The notes beneath the pieces are model-generated. The model had not been told where the DNA came from and did not search any database. It saw nothing but the letters and a program-made list of their open reading frames with translations. The position numbers and the translations under genes were made by a program. 64,000 bases of DNA from Bacteroidaceae bacterium HV4-6-C5C (GTDB taxonomy: Bacteria > Bacteroidota > Bacteroidia > Bacteroidales > Bacteroidaceae): assembly GCA_007896885.1 (NCBI GenBank), contig VOIU01000003.1, positions 124,001 through 188,000 of the forward strand, given 5' to 3'. Positions 33,468 to 42,050 of this stretch are shown here, piece by piece (position 1 is the first letter of the stretch; each line of letters begins with the position of its first letter).

Positions 33468-35300
33468 ATGGGGATATTCTTTGTCTATATTTTAAAGGCA
33501 TCTGTATGCCAAGCTCTGTTCTATCTGTTCTACAGATTGTTTTTGAGCCGGGAGACGTTTCATCGTTTCAATCGTGTGGCTTTGTTGCTCAGTCTTATTT
33601 TAGCTTTTGCATTGCCATTGCTGGAGATAAGTGTGAAACAGCAATCGGAAGTACATCGTTCTGTTATGACTTTAGAGCAGTGGTTACTATTGGCGGAAAA
33701 GATGCAAATGAACGATGGTATTCATACGACTGTTACTCAAGGGGCTTCAATTGGTGTTCAGCTCATTTTACTCATTTATTTTCTAGGCTTTTTATTTTTC
33801 GTGTTACGTAGTATATATGGCGTAGCTAATATGGGGCTCTTGTTGAAGTCCGGTAAACGATATTATGTAAAAAGAGAGGGAGGATTACTCAAGGTTATGC
33901 AATCGGGAGATCAGGAGAACCCTGTCTATTCTTTTGTAATTCCTGTTTTGGATGATCATTGTAAAATGAAAGGAGATGCGAATCTAATTGTTCATCACCG
34001 CAATATATCAGCCTTCAGTTGGATGAATAACATAGTTCTTTCACAAAAAGATTTGGAAGAGAACGGTACGGAAATTCTGATACATGAACTTGCGCATATT
34101 TATCACCGGCACTCATGGGATCTGTTGATAACCGACTGCTGCATCTTTTTGCAATGGTTCAATCCCGCATCTTGGCTCTTGAAACAGGAACTGCAAAATA
34201 TTCATGAGTATGAAGCGGATGAAACGGTCCTTGAAGCGGGAGTCGATGAGAAGCATTACCAGTTGCTGCTGATCAAAAAGGCGGTTGGTTCCAAATTATT
34301 TTCTATCGCTAATAATTTTAATCATAGTAAACTCAAAAAACGTATTTCAATGATGTTAAAAGAAAAATCTAATCCATGGGCACGCCTGAAATATTTATAT
34401 GTATTTCCGCTTGCAGCAATTGCTGTTGTTGCTTTTGCCCGTCCTGAAGTTACTGCAAAAGCAGAGCTTATTTCTAAAGTGAAAATGAATGATCTGAAAG
34501 ATTTGGTTGACGAGAAGCTTGTTGACAACTCTAGTGTGTTATCTCAGGGAGCGGACGCAATGTCATTGCCTACCGATACTTTAAAGAAAAGTAAATCTCT
34601 TAAATCACCTTCTAATCAATCTCTTTCTGTAGAAAAGAAGGAAGTTATTGGGAACATATTCACCGTTAGAGGGGGGGCGCAACCTCTGTTTATCATTAAT
34701 GGGAAAGAAGCTGATAGGGATGTCTTATCGGCGTTGGATCCTCAGCGTATTGAAAGTATTAATGTTTTGAAAAATAATTCAGCAGTAAGTATTTATGGGG
34801 ATAAGGCAAAAAATGGAGTTATGCTGATTACCTTGAAAAAAGATATTAAGGACATGGATGCCGACCAGTCTGCGACCAAGGAAGATCAGATTATCAATCA
34901 GCGTGATAAGGCATCGACTATTGGGAAGGAAATCACCTATTATGTGGACGGCATCAAGAAGAGCGCGGATCAAATTAAAGAAATATCTCCAGATGCAATT
35001 GAGAGTATGAATGTGATTAAGGATGGAGACCAGAAAGGAAGTATTTATATCTCCACTAAAGAGAAAAGCGGCAAAGGGAAGATGACTGTTAATGGTACTG
35101 TGGTCAATGCGCAAGATAAACCGATAGAAGGAGCAATCGTAAAAGTGGAGAATTCTATATTGGGTACAATAACCGATAGCAAAGGAAGTTTCCAGCTACA
35201 AGTGCCTAATGGAGCTAGCTTGAATATATCGTTTATTGGTATGAAAAGCTTGACGCAGAAAGCTGAATCACAAATCAAAGTAACGTTAATTGAAGAGTAA
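33468..35300 (+). CDS. BlaR1-type M56 metallopeptidase fused to two SusC-plug-like segments and a carboxypeptidase-regulatory-like domain
   Basis: A membrane zinc peptidase predicted to inactivate the BlaI-type repressor. The 610 residues begin with membrane helices (about 3-22, 37-55, 97-118). Zinc site HELAH is at 206-210, and the third ligand glutamate is in HEYEADE near 247-249. A further helix is at about 310-326. The C-terminal part has two stretches like the plug of SusC-type TonB receptors (393-460: PLFIINGKEAD, DPQRIESINVLKN, IYGDKAKNGVMLITLKK; 483-535: ITYYVDGIK, DAIESMNVIKDGD). It ends in a beta-sandwich CarboxypepD_reg-like domain (540-610). The extracytoplasmic tail probably senses the signal, since a beta-lactam-binding domain is absent. 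Confidence 0.85.
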   Translation: MGIFFVYILKASVCQALFYLFYRLFLSRETFHRFNRVALLLSLILAFALPLLEISVKQQSEVHRSVMTLEQWLLLAEKMQMNDGIHTTVTQGASIGVQLILLIYFLGFLFFVLRSIYGVANMGLLLKSGKRYYVKREGGLLKVMQSGDQENPVYSFVIPVLDDHCKMKGDANLIVHHRNISAFSWMNNIVLSQKDLEENGTEILIHELAHIYHRHSWDLLITDCCIFLQWFNPASWLLKQELQNIHEYEADETVLEAGVDEKHYQLLLIKKAVGSKLFSIANNFNHSKLKKRISMMLKEKSNPWARLKYLYVFPLAAIAVVAFARPEVTAKAELISKVKMNDLKDLVDEKLVDNSSVLSQGADAMSLPTDTLKKSKSLKSPSNQSLSVEKKEVIGNIFTVRGGAQPLFIINGKEADRDVLSALDPQRIESINVLKNNSAVSIYGDKAKNGVMLITLKKDIKDMDADQSATKEDQIINQRDKASTIGKEITYYVDGIKKSADQIKEISPDAIESMNVIKDGDQKGSIYISTKEKSGKGKMTVNGTVVNAQDKPIEGAIVKVENSILGTITDSKGSFQLQVPNGASLNISFIGMKSLTQKAESQIKVTLIEE

Positions 35301-35393
35301 CTGTTTTATTAACTTAATCATGCAAATAAGTGTCGTTATGGGATAAAAAATCATAATTTATCTATAACTGTGTTTTTCAAATGAATTAATACA

Positions 35394-35401
35394 TATCTTT
35401 G
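35394..35401 (+). promoter_or_regulatory. -7 box for the zeta-like kinase gene
   Basis: TATCTTTG, an exact TAnnTTTG match, 33 bp before ATG 35434. TGTG at 35369-35372 with a 21-bp spacer is a possible -33. Confidence 0.55.
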
Positions 35402-35433
35402 TAGGCATTTACATTATTATTTGTGACACAAAA

Positions 35434-36009
35434 ATGAAGCAGCTTTATATCATAGCAGGATGTAATGGGGCAGGAAAAACAACCGCTTCGTATACTGTAT
35501 TGCCTGAGATATTGGAATGCCGCGAGTTTGTGAACGCAGATGAAATAGCAAAAGGATTATCTCCTTTCAATCCGGCAAGTGTGGCGATTGAAGCTGGCAA
35601 GTTGATGCTGAAGCGAATGAATGAATTACTGATAGCGGGAGCTGATTTTTCTATGGAGACGACATTGGCTACACGGACATACACACGTCTGGTTTCCAGT
35701 GCTCAACGGATGGGATATCGGGTTAGTCTGATTTTCTTTTGGTTGAGTTCTCCCGAGTTAGCTGTCAATAGAGTGGCGCAGCGAGTAGAAGCCGGTGGTC
35801 ATGATATACCGAATAATGTAATTTATCGTCGTTATCAGGCTGGTATTGAAAATTTGTTTAAAATTTATATGCCGTGCGTCGATTATTGGATGTTAGCGGA
35901 CAATAGTTGCACTCCACGGTCTATAGTTGCCGAAGGTGGAGCTAATTTGAAACCACAGATATATGATAAAGAACGGTTTAACGAAATCAGGAAACATGCA
36001 GCAGAATGA
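35434..36009 (+). CDS. Zeta-toxin-like P-loop kinase
   Basis: A 191-residue P-loop protein of the zeta-toxin/AAA_33 type. Zeta toxins phosphorylate UDP-GlcNAc-type sugar nucleotides and block cell-wall synthesis. Walker A GCNGAGKTT is at residues 9-17, followed by EFVNADEIAKGLSPF (Mg/substrate aspartate), METTLATRTYTRLV near 70 and the lid-like arginine-rich RVAQRVEAGGHDIPNNVIYRRYQ near 115. The closing segment is YMPCVDYWMLADNS. It has a good promoter and overlaps a 69-residue downstream gene by 14 bp. Classical epsilon antitoxins precede zeta; here the small gene follows, so a toxin-antitoxin role is unproven. A small-molecule kinase is the alternative. Confidence 0.78.
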   Translation: MKQLYIIAGCNGAGKTTASYTVLPEILECREFVNADEIAKGLSPFNPASVAIEAGKLMLKRMNELLIAGADFSMETTLATRTYTRLVSSAQRMGYRVSLIFFWLSSPELAVNRVAQRVEAGGHDIPNNVIYRRYQAGIENLFKIYMPCVDYWMLADNSCTPRSIVAEGGANLKPQIYDKERFNEIRKHAAE

Positions 36010-36205
36010 AGAAATTAGAGAACTGAGTTATAAGTTGCATTGGGGCTTGGAGTTGGCTGAACAAAGATTATTGGAAGAAACAGCTGCCCGTAACGGTTCC
36101 CTTTGTGTAGCTACTCCCGATGGAAGGATAATATCAGTTTCTGCTAAGGAACTGTTAAGAGATCGCGAAATTAATACTTCAATCCGTCAGATTGTTATTG
36201 ATTGA
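35996..36205 (+). CDS. Small protein encoded with the zeta-like kinase
   Basis: A 69-residue protein with no recognised domain, starting at ATG 35996 within the kinase gene's end. An alternative in-frame ATG at 35963 lies deeper in the kinase frame. The sequence is helical (EEIRELSYKLHWGLELAEQRLLEETAARNGSL), followed by a beta-like VATPDGRIISVSAKELL. The 14-bp overlap with the kinase implies translational coupling. It could be an antitoxin-like inhibitor or an adaptor. Confidence 0.6.
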   Translation: MQQNEEIRELSYKLHWGLELAEQRLLEETAARNGSLCVATPDGRIISVSAKELLRDREINTSIRQIVID

Positions 36206-36278
36206 AAGGTTTGCGTAGTACGGATACATATTTCTTGATTTACAACGATCTATAGGATAAAACTTGGAAAAGTAACAT

Positions 36279-36328
36279 AACAATGAACTCCTGCAGGACA
36301 TATTTCTGCAGGAGTTCATTGTTTTAAG
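36279..36328 (+). terminator. Perfect 18-bp stem after the zeta-like operon
   Basis: Arms 36279-36296 and 36306-36323 pair without mismatch around a 9-nt loop. Only GTTTTAAG follows, so the T-run is short. It is probably a terminator for the small-protein gene. Confidence 0.75.
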
Positions 36329-36405
36329 AGACTTGTAATTTGCAGCATGTAATCAATTCGCTTCTATTTTTTTAATTGTTTCGGAACCCTTTATTAATTT
36401 GAACC

Positions 36406-36440
36406 ATTTCCCGGTAAGCCGGGAAATATTTGTATTTTTG
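36406..36440 (+). promoter_or_regulatory. Inverted repeat and -7 box before the C45-type gene
   Basis: ATTTCCCGG-TAAG-CCGGGAAAT (36406-36427) is a perfect 9-bp inverted repeat. It ends 6 bp before TATTTTTG at 36433-36440. It could be an operator for the amidohydrolase-GH3 operon or a terminator for read-through. Confidence 0.5.
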
Positions 36441-36492
36441 CGAATCAACATATTCCCTTTATCTAAGTGTTCTTCTTTATAAAATTTATACA

Positions 36493-37731
36493 ATGATGAA
36501 ACGTTCTTTTTTCCTATTCATTTTTGTTGCTACGGTGAGCTTTTTAATGCCGGTATATGCTTGTACGTCTGCTGTCATATCCGGTAAGATTACTCCTGAT
36601 GGAAGACCTTTGCTTTGGAAGAATCGTGATACCGATTTTCCGCAAAACTGTGTACGATACTTTGGCAATGGACGTTACCCGTTTATTGCTATTGCGAATA
36701 GTGTAGAAGATAATCCGACAGATGTCTGGATCGGGACTAACTCCGAAGGATTCTCTATTATGAACACGCAGTCTTATAATATAATGGATGTGAAACCAGG
36801 GGAAGAGCGTGGTACTGCTAACGGGCGAATAATGAAACGTGCATTGGAAGTTTGCGCTACGGTGAATGATTTTTGTCATTTTCTCGACACTATTGCTAAG
36901 CCAAGCTTTATTGAAGCAAACTTTGGCGTAATTGATGCACACGGTGGTGTTGCTATGTTTGAAGTGGGCTATTATAAATATGTAATGTTCGATGCGAATA
37001 ATCCTAAGGATGCACCTTGTGGTTATATTGCGCGTACTAATTTCTCTTTTTCTGGAAAAGTGAATGAAGGAGCCGGGTATGTTCGTTTTATGCAGGAAGA
37101 CAAGGTTTTGATGCCTGCATCGGCTACCGGGCAGATTACTCCGGAATGGATTTTCTCGGAACTGTCGCGTTCCTTCACAAATCCTTTACTGGGAATTGAC
37201 TTGAAGAACGGTGATTTTAATCGTCCAAAGGCATCCGGTTGGTTTGTCGATCAAGATTTTATAGCACGTAGCAGCACTGCTAGCTCGGTGGTTATTCAAG
37301 GTGTTAAGAGTGGTGAGAATCCCGAACTGACTACAATGTGGACTATACTCGGCTATCCTCCCACAGGAGTTGTCATGCCGGCATGGGTGAAAAATGCCGA
37401 TAAGGAACTTCCACGTTTAATTGTTCGCGATCGACAGACCAAAGTCGCTCCTTTAGGTGATTGGTCGGTGAGATTGGCTGCAGATGTATTTGCATATAAG
37501 CAGGGTATGGGAAGTAACCGATATTTCAATTGGGAAAAACTTTATAACAATTCACAAACCGGATATATGCAGAGGCTTGCTCCGGTTGAAAAGGAGGTAT
37601 TTCATAAAAGTATACCTGTATTGGATCGTTGGCGTAAGAAAGGTGCTATAGACGGAAAAGAAATGCAGCAACTCTACAACGAACTCGATCAGTATATTGA
37701 AATGCGATATAAACCAATCATTGACCCTTAA
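36493..37731 (+). CDS. Secreted C45/choloylglycine-hydrolase-type N-terminal nucleophile amidohydrolase
   Basis: Cleaves a linear amide (C-N) bond. The family includes bile-salt hydrolases, penicillin acylases and peptide-acid amidases, and the actual substrate is unknown. The 412 residues begin with a signal peptide (about 1-23), so mature C24 becomes the N-terminal nucleophile in ACTSAVISG. The Ntn core follows: PLLWKNRDTDF, IGTNSEGFSIMNTQSY with an Asn, FGVIDAHGGVAMFEVG and ARTNFSFSG. The in-frame upstream frame to 36430 is unconserved and partly precedes the promoter, so start 36493 is used. The adjacent GH3 gene begins 21 bp later, so the two probably act on one glycosylated or amide-linked compound. 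Confidence 0.82.
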   Translation: MMKRSFFLFIFVATVSFLMPVYACTSAVISGKITPDGRPLLWKNRDTDFPQNCVRYFGNGRYPFIAIANSVEDNPTDVWIGTNSEGFSIMNTQSYNIMDVKPGEERGTANGRIMKRALEVCATVNDFCHFLDTIAKPSFIEANFGVIDAHGGVAMFEVGYYKYVMFDANNPKDAPCGYIARTNFSFSGKVNEGAGYVRFMQEDKVLMPASATGQITPEWIFSELSRSFTNPLLGIDLKNGDFNRPKASGWFVDQDFIARSSTASSVVIQGVKSGENPELTTMWTILGYPPTGVVMPAWVKNADKELPRLIVRDRQTKVAPLGDWSVRLAADVFAYKQGMGSNRYFNWEKLYNNSQTGYMQRLAPVEKEVFHKSIPVLDRWRKKGAIDGKEMQQLYNELDQYIEMRYKPIIDP

Positions 37732-37752
37732 ACTAATTTGCATAAATCAACC

Positions 37753-40161
37753 ATGAATGGGAAGTCTTATTTTATTTCGATAGCATTTTGTTTTATTGCT
37801 TTCGGAAACGTTTACTCGCAAAGTCAGAATATTTATAAGAAAGGCTGGATAGATTTTAATAAGAATGGTGCTAAGGATGTATATGAAGATGCGTCACAAC
37901 CATTGGAAAAGCGTGTTGATGATTTGTTATCGCAGATGACCGTAGAGGAGAAGACCTGCCAGTTGGCTACTCTTTACGGATATGGGCGGGTCTTGAAAGA
38001 CTCTTTACCTGTTGATAACTGGAAAAAAGAAATATGGAAGGACGGCATTGCTAATATTGATGAAATGCTAAACGGAGTGGGAAATGGTGCAAAGCATGTT
38101 CCCGGATTACTATATCCGTTCAGTAACCATGCAAAAGCCATCAATACTGTACAGCGTTGGTTTATCGAAAACACACGTTTAGGTATTCCGGTTGATTTTA
38201 CGAATGAAGGTATTCACGGTTTGAATCATACCAAAGCGACTCCTTTACCGGCTCCAATTGGCATTGGCAGTACGTGGGACAAAGCATTAGTGCGCCGTGC
38301 CGGTGAGATTGTGGGTCGAGAAGCTAAGGCATTGGGCTATACCAACGTTTACGCACCTATTCTGGATGTAGTGCGCGATCCCCGTTGGGGGCGTACGTTG
38401 GAATGTTATGGCGAAGATCCTTATCTGATTGCTGCTCTAGGCACAGAAATGGTGCACGGTATTCAATCCCAAGGAGTGGCTTCTACATTAAAACATTTTG
38501 CGGTGTATAGTGTGCCTAAAGGTGGTAGGGATGGCGATGCCCGTACTGATCCGCATGTAGCTCCGCGTGAATTGCATCAGCTTTTTCTATATCCGTTCAA
38601 AACAGTCATCCAAAAGGCTCAGCCAATGGGAGTGATGAGTAGCTATAACGATTGGGATGGTGTGCCCATTACGGCAAGCTATTATTTCCTGACTGAACTG
38701 CTCCGTCAGGAATTCGGATTCGATGGGTACGTGGTTAGCGACAGTGGAGCGGTGGAGTTCGTGGAGTCTAAGCATCATGTGGCCGATACTTATGATGAGG
38801 CGGTGCGTCAGGTTTTGGAAGCGGGGTTGAATGTGCGTACCGATTTTACTTCTCCTGCCGATTTTATCCTTCCTATCCGTCGTCTGCTACAAGAAAAGAA
38901 ACTTTCTATCGACATTGTAAATAAACGGGTTGCCGAAGTCTTGCGGGTCAAGTTCCGCTTAGGATTGTTCGATCATCCGTATGTTGAAGTGAAAGAAGCT
39001 GATAAAGTCGGGGGAATGGCACATAATCTGAACTTTGTGAAGCAAATACAGGCTGAGGCTTTAGTCTTACTCAAGAATGAGCAGCATCTTCTTCCGCTTG
39101 ACAAAAAGCAGATGCAGCATGTGTTGGTAGTGGGACCGCTTGCCGATGAAAGCAATTATATGATTAGTAGATATGGACCTAATCAGCTGGAGACGGTAAC
39201 CGTACTCAAAGGATTACAAAATTATTTAGGAAGTTTGGCAAAGGTAGACTATGCAAAAGGTTGTGATGTAGTGGATAAAGGTTGGCCGAAGACTGAAATA
39301 TTGCCCAATCCTCTGACTGCACAAGAAACAAAGGATATGGCCGAAGCTGTGAATAAGGGTAAAGAAAGCGACGTGATTATTGCTGTGCTTGGTGAAGATG
39401 AACTTCGTACAGGCGAGAGCCGATCACGCTCTTCGCTCGATCTTCCGGGTAGGCAACAACAATTGCTTGAAGCTCTATATGCCACAGGTAAACCGGTGGT
39501 GCTGGTTTTGATCAATGGACAGCCGTTGACAATCAATTGGGCAAATGCTCATATTCCGGCAATATTAGAGGCATGGTTTCCTAATGCACAAGGAGGGACA
39601 GTCATCGCTGAAACTTTATTTGGTGAGCACAATCCGGGAGGTAAACTTACTGTCACCTTTCCCAAAAGTGTAGGTCAGATAGAATTAAATTTCCCTTTTA
39701 AGAAAGGCTCTCATGGTGGGCAACCGGGTGTTGGACCGAATGGGGCAGGAGCGACCCGCTTATTGGGTGAGCTTTATCCCTTCGGATATGGGTTAAGTTA
39801 TACGACTTTCAATTATGATGAGTTGGAAGTTACTCCTTTAAAGCAACGTACTCAAGGTGAATATGCTGTTAGGTTTAAAGTCACCAATACAGGAAACCGT
39901 GCCGGTGATGAAATCGTGCAATTATATGTACGTGATAAGGTGAGCAGTGTGATAGCTTATGATTCCGATCTTCGTGGATTTGAACGTATTTCATTGGAAC
40001 CGGGAGAAACAAAGGAAGTTCTTTTTACCTTAAAACCTGCTGATTTACAACTACTCGACCGGAATATGCAATGGACTGTGGAGCCTGGAGATTTTGAAAT
40101 ACTTGTCGGAGCATCGAGTCAGGACATCCGTCTAAAGCAAACAATCACAGCATTGCCTTGA
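37753..40161 (+). CDS. Secreted GH3 beta-glycosidase
   Basis: Exo-acting beta-glucosidase or beta-xylosidase type hydrolase, probably periplasmic. The 802 residues have a signal peptide (about 1-24), the TIM-barrel domain (FTNEGIHGLNH, RDPRWGRTLECYGEDP, VASTLKHFAVY) with the nucleophile D330 in YVVSDSGAVEF, and the second alpha/beta domain with DELRTGESRSRSSLDLPG, the acid/base region. A C-terminal fibronectin-III-like domain begins near residue 700 (YAVRFKVTNTGNRAGDEIVQLYV). An in-frame TTG at 37738 is not needed. Substrate specificity (glucose versus xylose) cannot be fixed from this reading. It follows the amidohydrolase by 21 bp in the same operon. Confidence 0.92.
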   Translation: MNGKSYFISIAFCFIAFGNVYSQSQNIYKKGWIDFNKNGAKDVYEDASQPLEKRVDDLLSQMTVEEKTCQLATLYGYGRVLKDSLPVDNWKKEIWKDGIANIDEMLNGVGNGAKHVPGLLYPFSNHAKAINTVQRWFIENTRLGIPVDFTNEGIHGLNHTKATPLPAPIGIGSTWDKALVRRAGEIVGREAKALGYTNVYAPILDVVRDPRWGRTLECYGEDPYLIAALGTEMVHGIQSQGVASTLKHFAVYSVPKGGRDGDARTDPHVAPRELHQLFLYPFKTVIQKAQPMGVMSSYNDWDGVPITASYYFLTELLRQEFGFDGYVVSDSGAVEFVESKHHVADTYDEAVRQVLEAGLNVRTDFTSPADFILPIRRLLQEKKLSIDIVNKRVAEVLRVKFRLGLFDHPYVEVKEADKVGGMAHNLNFVKQIQAEALVLLKNEQHLLPLDKKQMQHVLVVGPLADESNYMISRYGPNQLETVTVLKGLQNYLGSLAKVDYAKGCDVVDKGWPKTEILPNPLTAQETKDMAEAVNKGKESDVIIAVLGEDELRTGESRSRSSLDLPGRQQQLLEALYATGKPVVLVLINGQPLTINWANAHIPAILEAWFPNAQGGTVIAETLFGEHNPGGKLTVTFPKSVGQIELNFPFKKGSHGGQPGVGPNGAGATRLLGELYPFGYGLSYTTFNYDELEVTPLKQRTQGEYAVRFKVTNTGNRAGDEIVQLYVRDKVSSVIAYDSDLRGFERISLEPGETKEVLFTLKPADLQLLDRNMQWTVEPGDFEILVGASSQDIRLKQTITALP

Positions 40162-40321
40162 GCAGATATCATCATTCTCTAGTTTAGGGGTATCTTTGTA
40201 TAAAGAACTTTACAGAAAGAAACTTACTCAATTGATTAATCAAAGGTGGATAATAAGAGTAGAAGTGCAAAGTAAATGGTAATGAGGCTCGATAGGATTA
40301 CATAGCTGTTTTGAGTACCTG

Positions 40322-41230
40322 TTAGTGAATAATCGCATTGAGGAAGGAGTCGATTTCCGTAACATTGTCCGGATGAAACCAATGGATATCAGTGTCCCGT
40401 TTAAACCATGTCATTTGCTTACGGGAATAAATGCGGCTGTTTTGTTTGATTTTGTCTGTGGCAAAGGACAAGTCCCATTCCCCGTCTAAATAGTTGAAAA
40501 TCTCTTTATATCCCACGGTATTGAGGGAGTTGAGTTTACGGTAGGGGTACACTTTACGGGCTTCTTCCACCAGTCCTTCTTCAATCATGAGGTCTACCCT
40601 GTGATTGATACGCTCATAAAGTTCTTCACGGGGGCGGGTCAGTCCTATCTTTATAATTTCAAATGGACGTGTTTTCTGTTCTCGAATGCGAAAAGAGGTA
40701 TAGGTCTTACCGGTCATATAACAGATTTCAAGAGCATGCACCACACGCTTTGGATTCTTCAAGTCAACAACCTTATAGTATTCCGGATCGAGTAGTTTGA
40801 GCTCTGCACAGAGTGGTTCCAGCCCTTCTGTTTCATATCGGCGTAACATTAATTCTCGGGTCTCGTTGTCCACCGTAGGAATATCATCTATCCCTTTACA
40901 GATGGCATCCACATACATCATCGAACCGCCGGTAAGGATGACAGTGTCATGCTCGGTATATAATTCACTTAAAAGCTCCATCACTTCCTCTTCGTAGCGT
41001 GCAGCACTGTAATAATCGGTCAGTTGCAGAGTTCCCACAAAATAATGTTTCACTCTTTTGAGTTGTTCCTCAGTCGGTGCAGCTGTGCCTATTTTCAAGT
41101 CGGCATAAAGCTGTCTCGAGTCGGCAGAGACAATGCAGGTCTTATACCTTTCTGCAAGTGAAAGACTAAGTTCCGTTTTGCCTACTCCGGTAGGGCCTAT
41201 TAATACAATTAGTTTTTTTTCTTTCAGCAT
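40322..41230 (-). CDS. miaA: tRNA dimethylallyltransferase MiaA
   Basis: Transfers a dimethylallyl group from DMAPP to N6 of A37 in tRNAs reading UNN codons. The 302 residues contain the P-loop [11 protein letters not shown] near 10, [19 protein letters not shown] near 35 (the DSxQ substrate aspartate), [19 protein letters not shown] near 70 and [15 protein letters not shown] near 100. The C-terminal tRNA-binding part has [15 protein letters not shown] spacing and [38 protein letters not shown] 41230 is preferred over the in-frame 41269, which adds a non-conserved stretch. It lies last on a minus-strand run behind the lipid A genes, with a 229-bp gap before it. Confidence 0.95.
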   Translation of the reverse strand: MLKEKKLIVLIGPTGVGKTELSLSLAERYKTCIVSADSRQLYADLKIGTAAPTEEQLKRVKHYFVGTLQLTDYYSAARYEEEVMELLSELYTEHDTVILTGGSMMYVDAICKGIDDIPTVDNETRELMLRRYETEGLEPLCAELKLLDPEYYKVVDLKNPKRVVHALEICYMTGKTYTSFRIREQKTRPFEIIKIGLTRPREELYERINHRVDLMIEEGLVEEARKVYPYRKLNSLNTVGYKEIFNYLDGEWDLSFATDKIKQNSRIYSRKQMTWFKRDTDIHWFHPDNVTEIDSFLNAIIH

Positions 41231-41459
41231 TGTCGTTGATATGATAACAGCTCCTTTGGTGATATACAAACTGTGCCAGGAGCCTTTTGTCCGAATTCTT
41301 CGATCTCGACTTTTAAGGGTAACGAGGATGAATCCGTTTTGCAGACTTCTGGCACAGCTATGCTAGAAACATATTGAATTATTGACTTTGTCTTACTCGA
41401 AATAAATTCTTGTTTAATGAAGTCTTATTTTCGTGAGATAAAGTCAATAGCATCTTATT

Positions 41460-42008
41460 TTAATCTTCAGTGAGTGTGCTTTCTCCTCCTTCACCCAAAT
41501 CAAAACCATCTTTGTCAAACTCTTCCATGTCGAAATCCTGATCGCCGTAGAAGTTCTCATCCAAGTCAAGTGAAGAGTTGCTGGCTGCCATTTCTTCAAA
41601 ATTGATAGTCTGCTTTGGTGCGTCACCTTCTTTTTTACTGCACTTTGCTCCTTCTATGTCTTTCCCGGTAATAATTTCAGAAAGCTCGATAAAGAAGCAA
41701 CGTTCAGTCATGTAGTCGAACACATAAATCAGTTTTTGCTTTTCATCTTCAATTAGCTCACTGATAGTCGTATCTTTCATTACCCAACTGTCTACTTCCG
41801 GATCGTCATTCATCTCCTCAAGAGTGATTTCCTTTTCTTTTTCCCAATCATCATCACAGATAAAGAAAGAGGTCATCTGATCGTCAGTATAGTTTACTGA
41901 TTTCAGTATGGCTTTATGAAAGTCGTAAAATGTAGCTTCCGGATCTATTTGTATTTCTCTGAGGAAATCATCAACCTCATCAGAGATTAGTGTAAATCTA
42001 TAAACCAT
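41460..42008 (-). CDS. Plasmid pRiA4b ORF-3-like protein
   Basis: A 182-residue protein of the pRiA4b ORF-3-like family, whose molecular role is unknown. The family fold spans about 1-120 (VYRFTLISDEVDDFLREIQIDPEATFYDFHKAILKSVNYTDDQMTSFFICDDDWEKEKEI, then VMKDTTISELIEDEKQKLIYVFDYMTERCFFIELSEI, read along the chain). The last 45 residues are very acidic (DENFYGDQDFDMEEFDKDGFDLGEGG) and probably disordered. It lies 42 bp after lpxA on the same strand and is probably read with it, though nothing in the sequence links it to lipid A. Confidence 0.85.
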   Translation of the reverse strand: MVYRFTLISDEVDDFLREIQIDPEATFYDFHKAILKSVNYTDDQMTSFFICDDDWEKEKEITLEEMNDDPEVDSWVMKDTTISELIEDEKQKLIYVFDYMTERCFFIELSEIITGKDIEGAKCSKKEGDAPKQTINFEEMAASNSSLDLDENFYGDQDFDMEEFDKDGFDLGEGGESTLTED

Positions 42009-42050
42009 ATTCCGTTTTTAATTAAAAAGTTCTTTTTTACTGTTTTCTTT

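Noticed and set aside
37738..37752. TTG-initiated start for the GH3 protein
   Set aside because: ATG 37753 directly begins the signal peptide; the extension adds five unconserved residues.
40191..40198. TATCTTTG on the plus strand between GH3 and miaA
   Set aside because: No -33 partner and no plus-strand gene or terminator follows; most likely chance.
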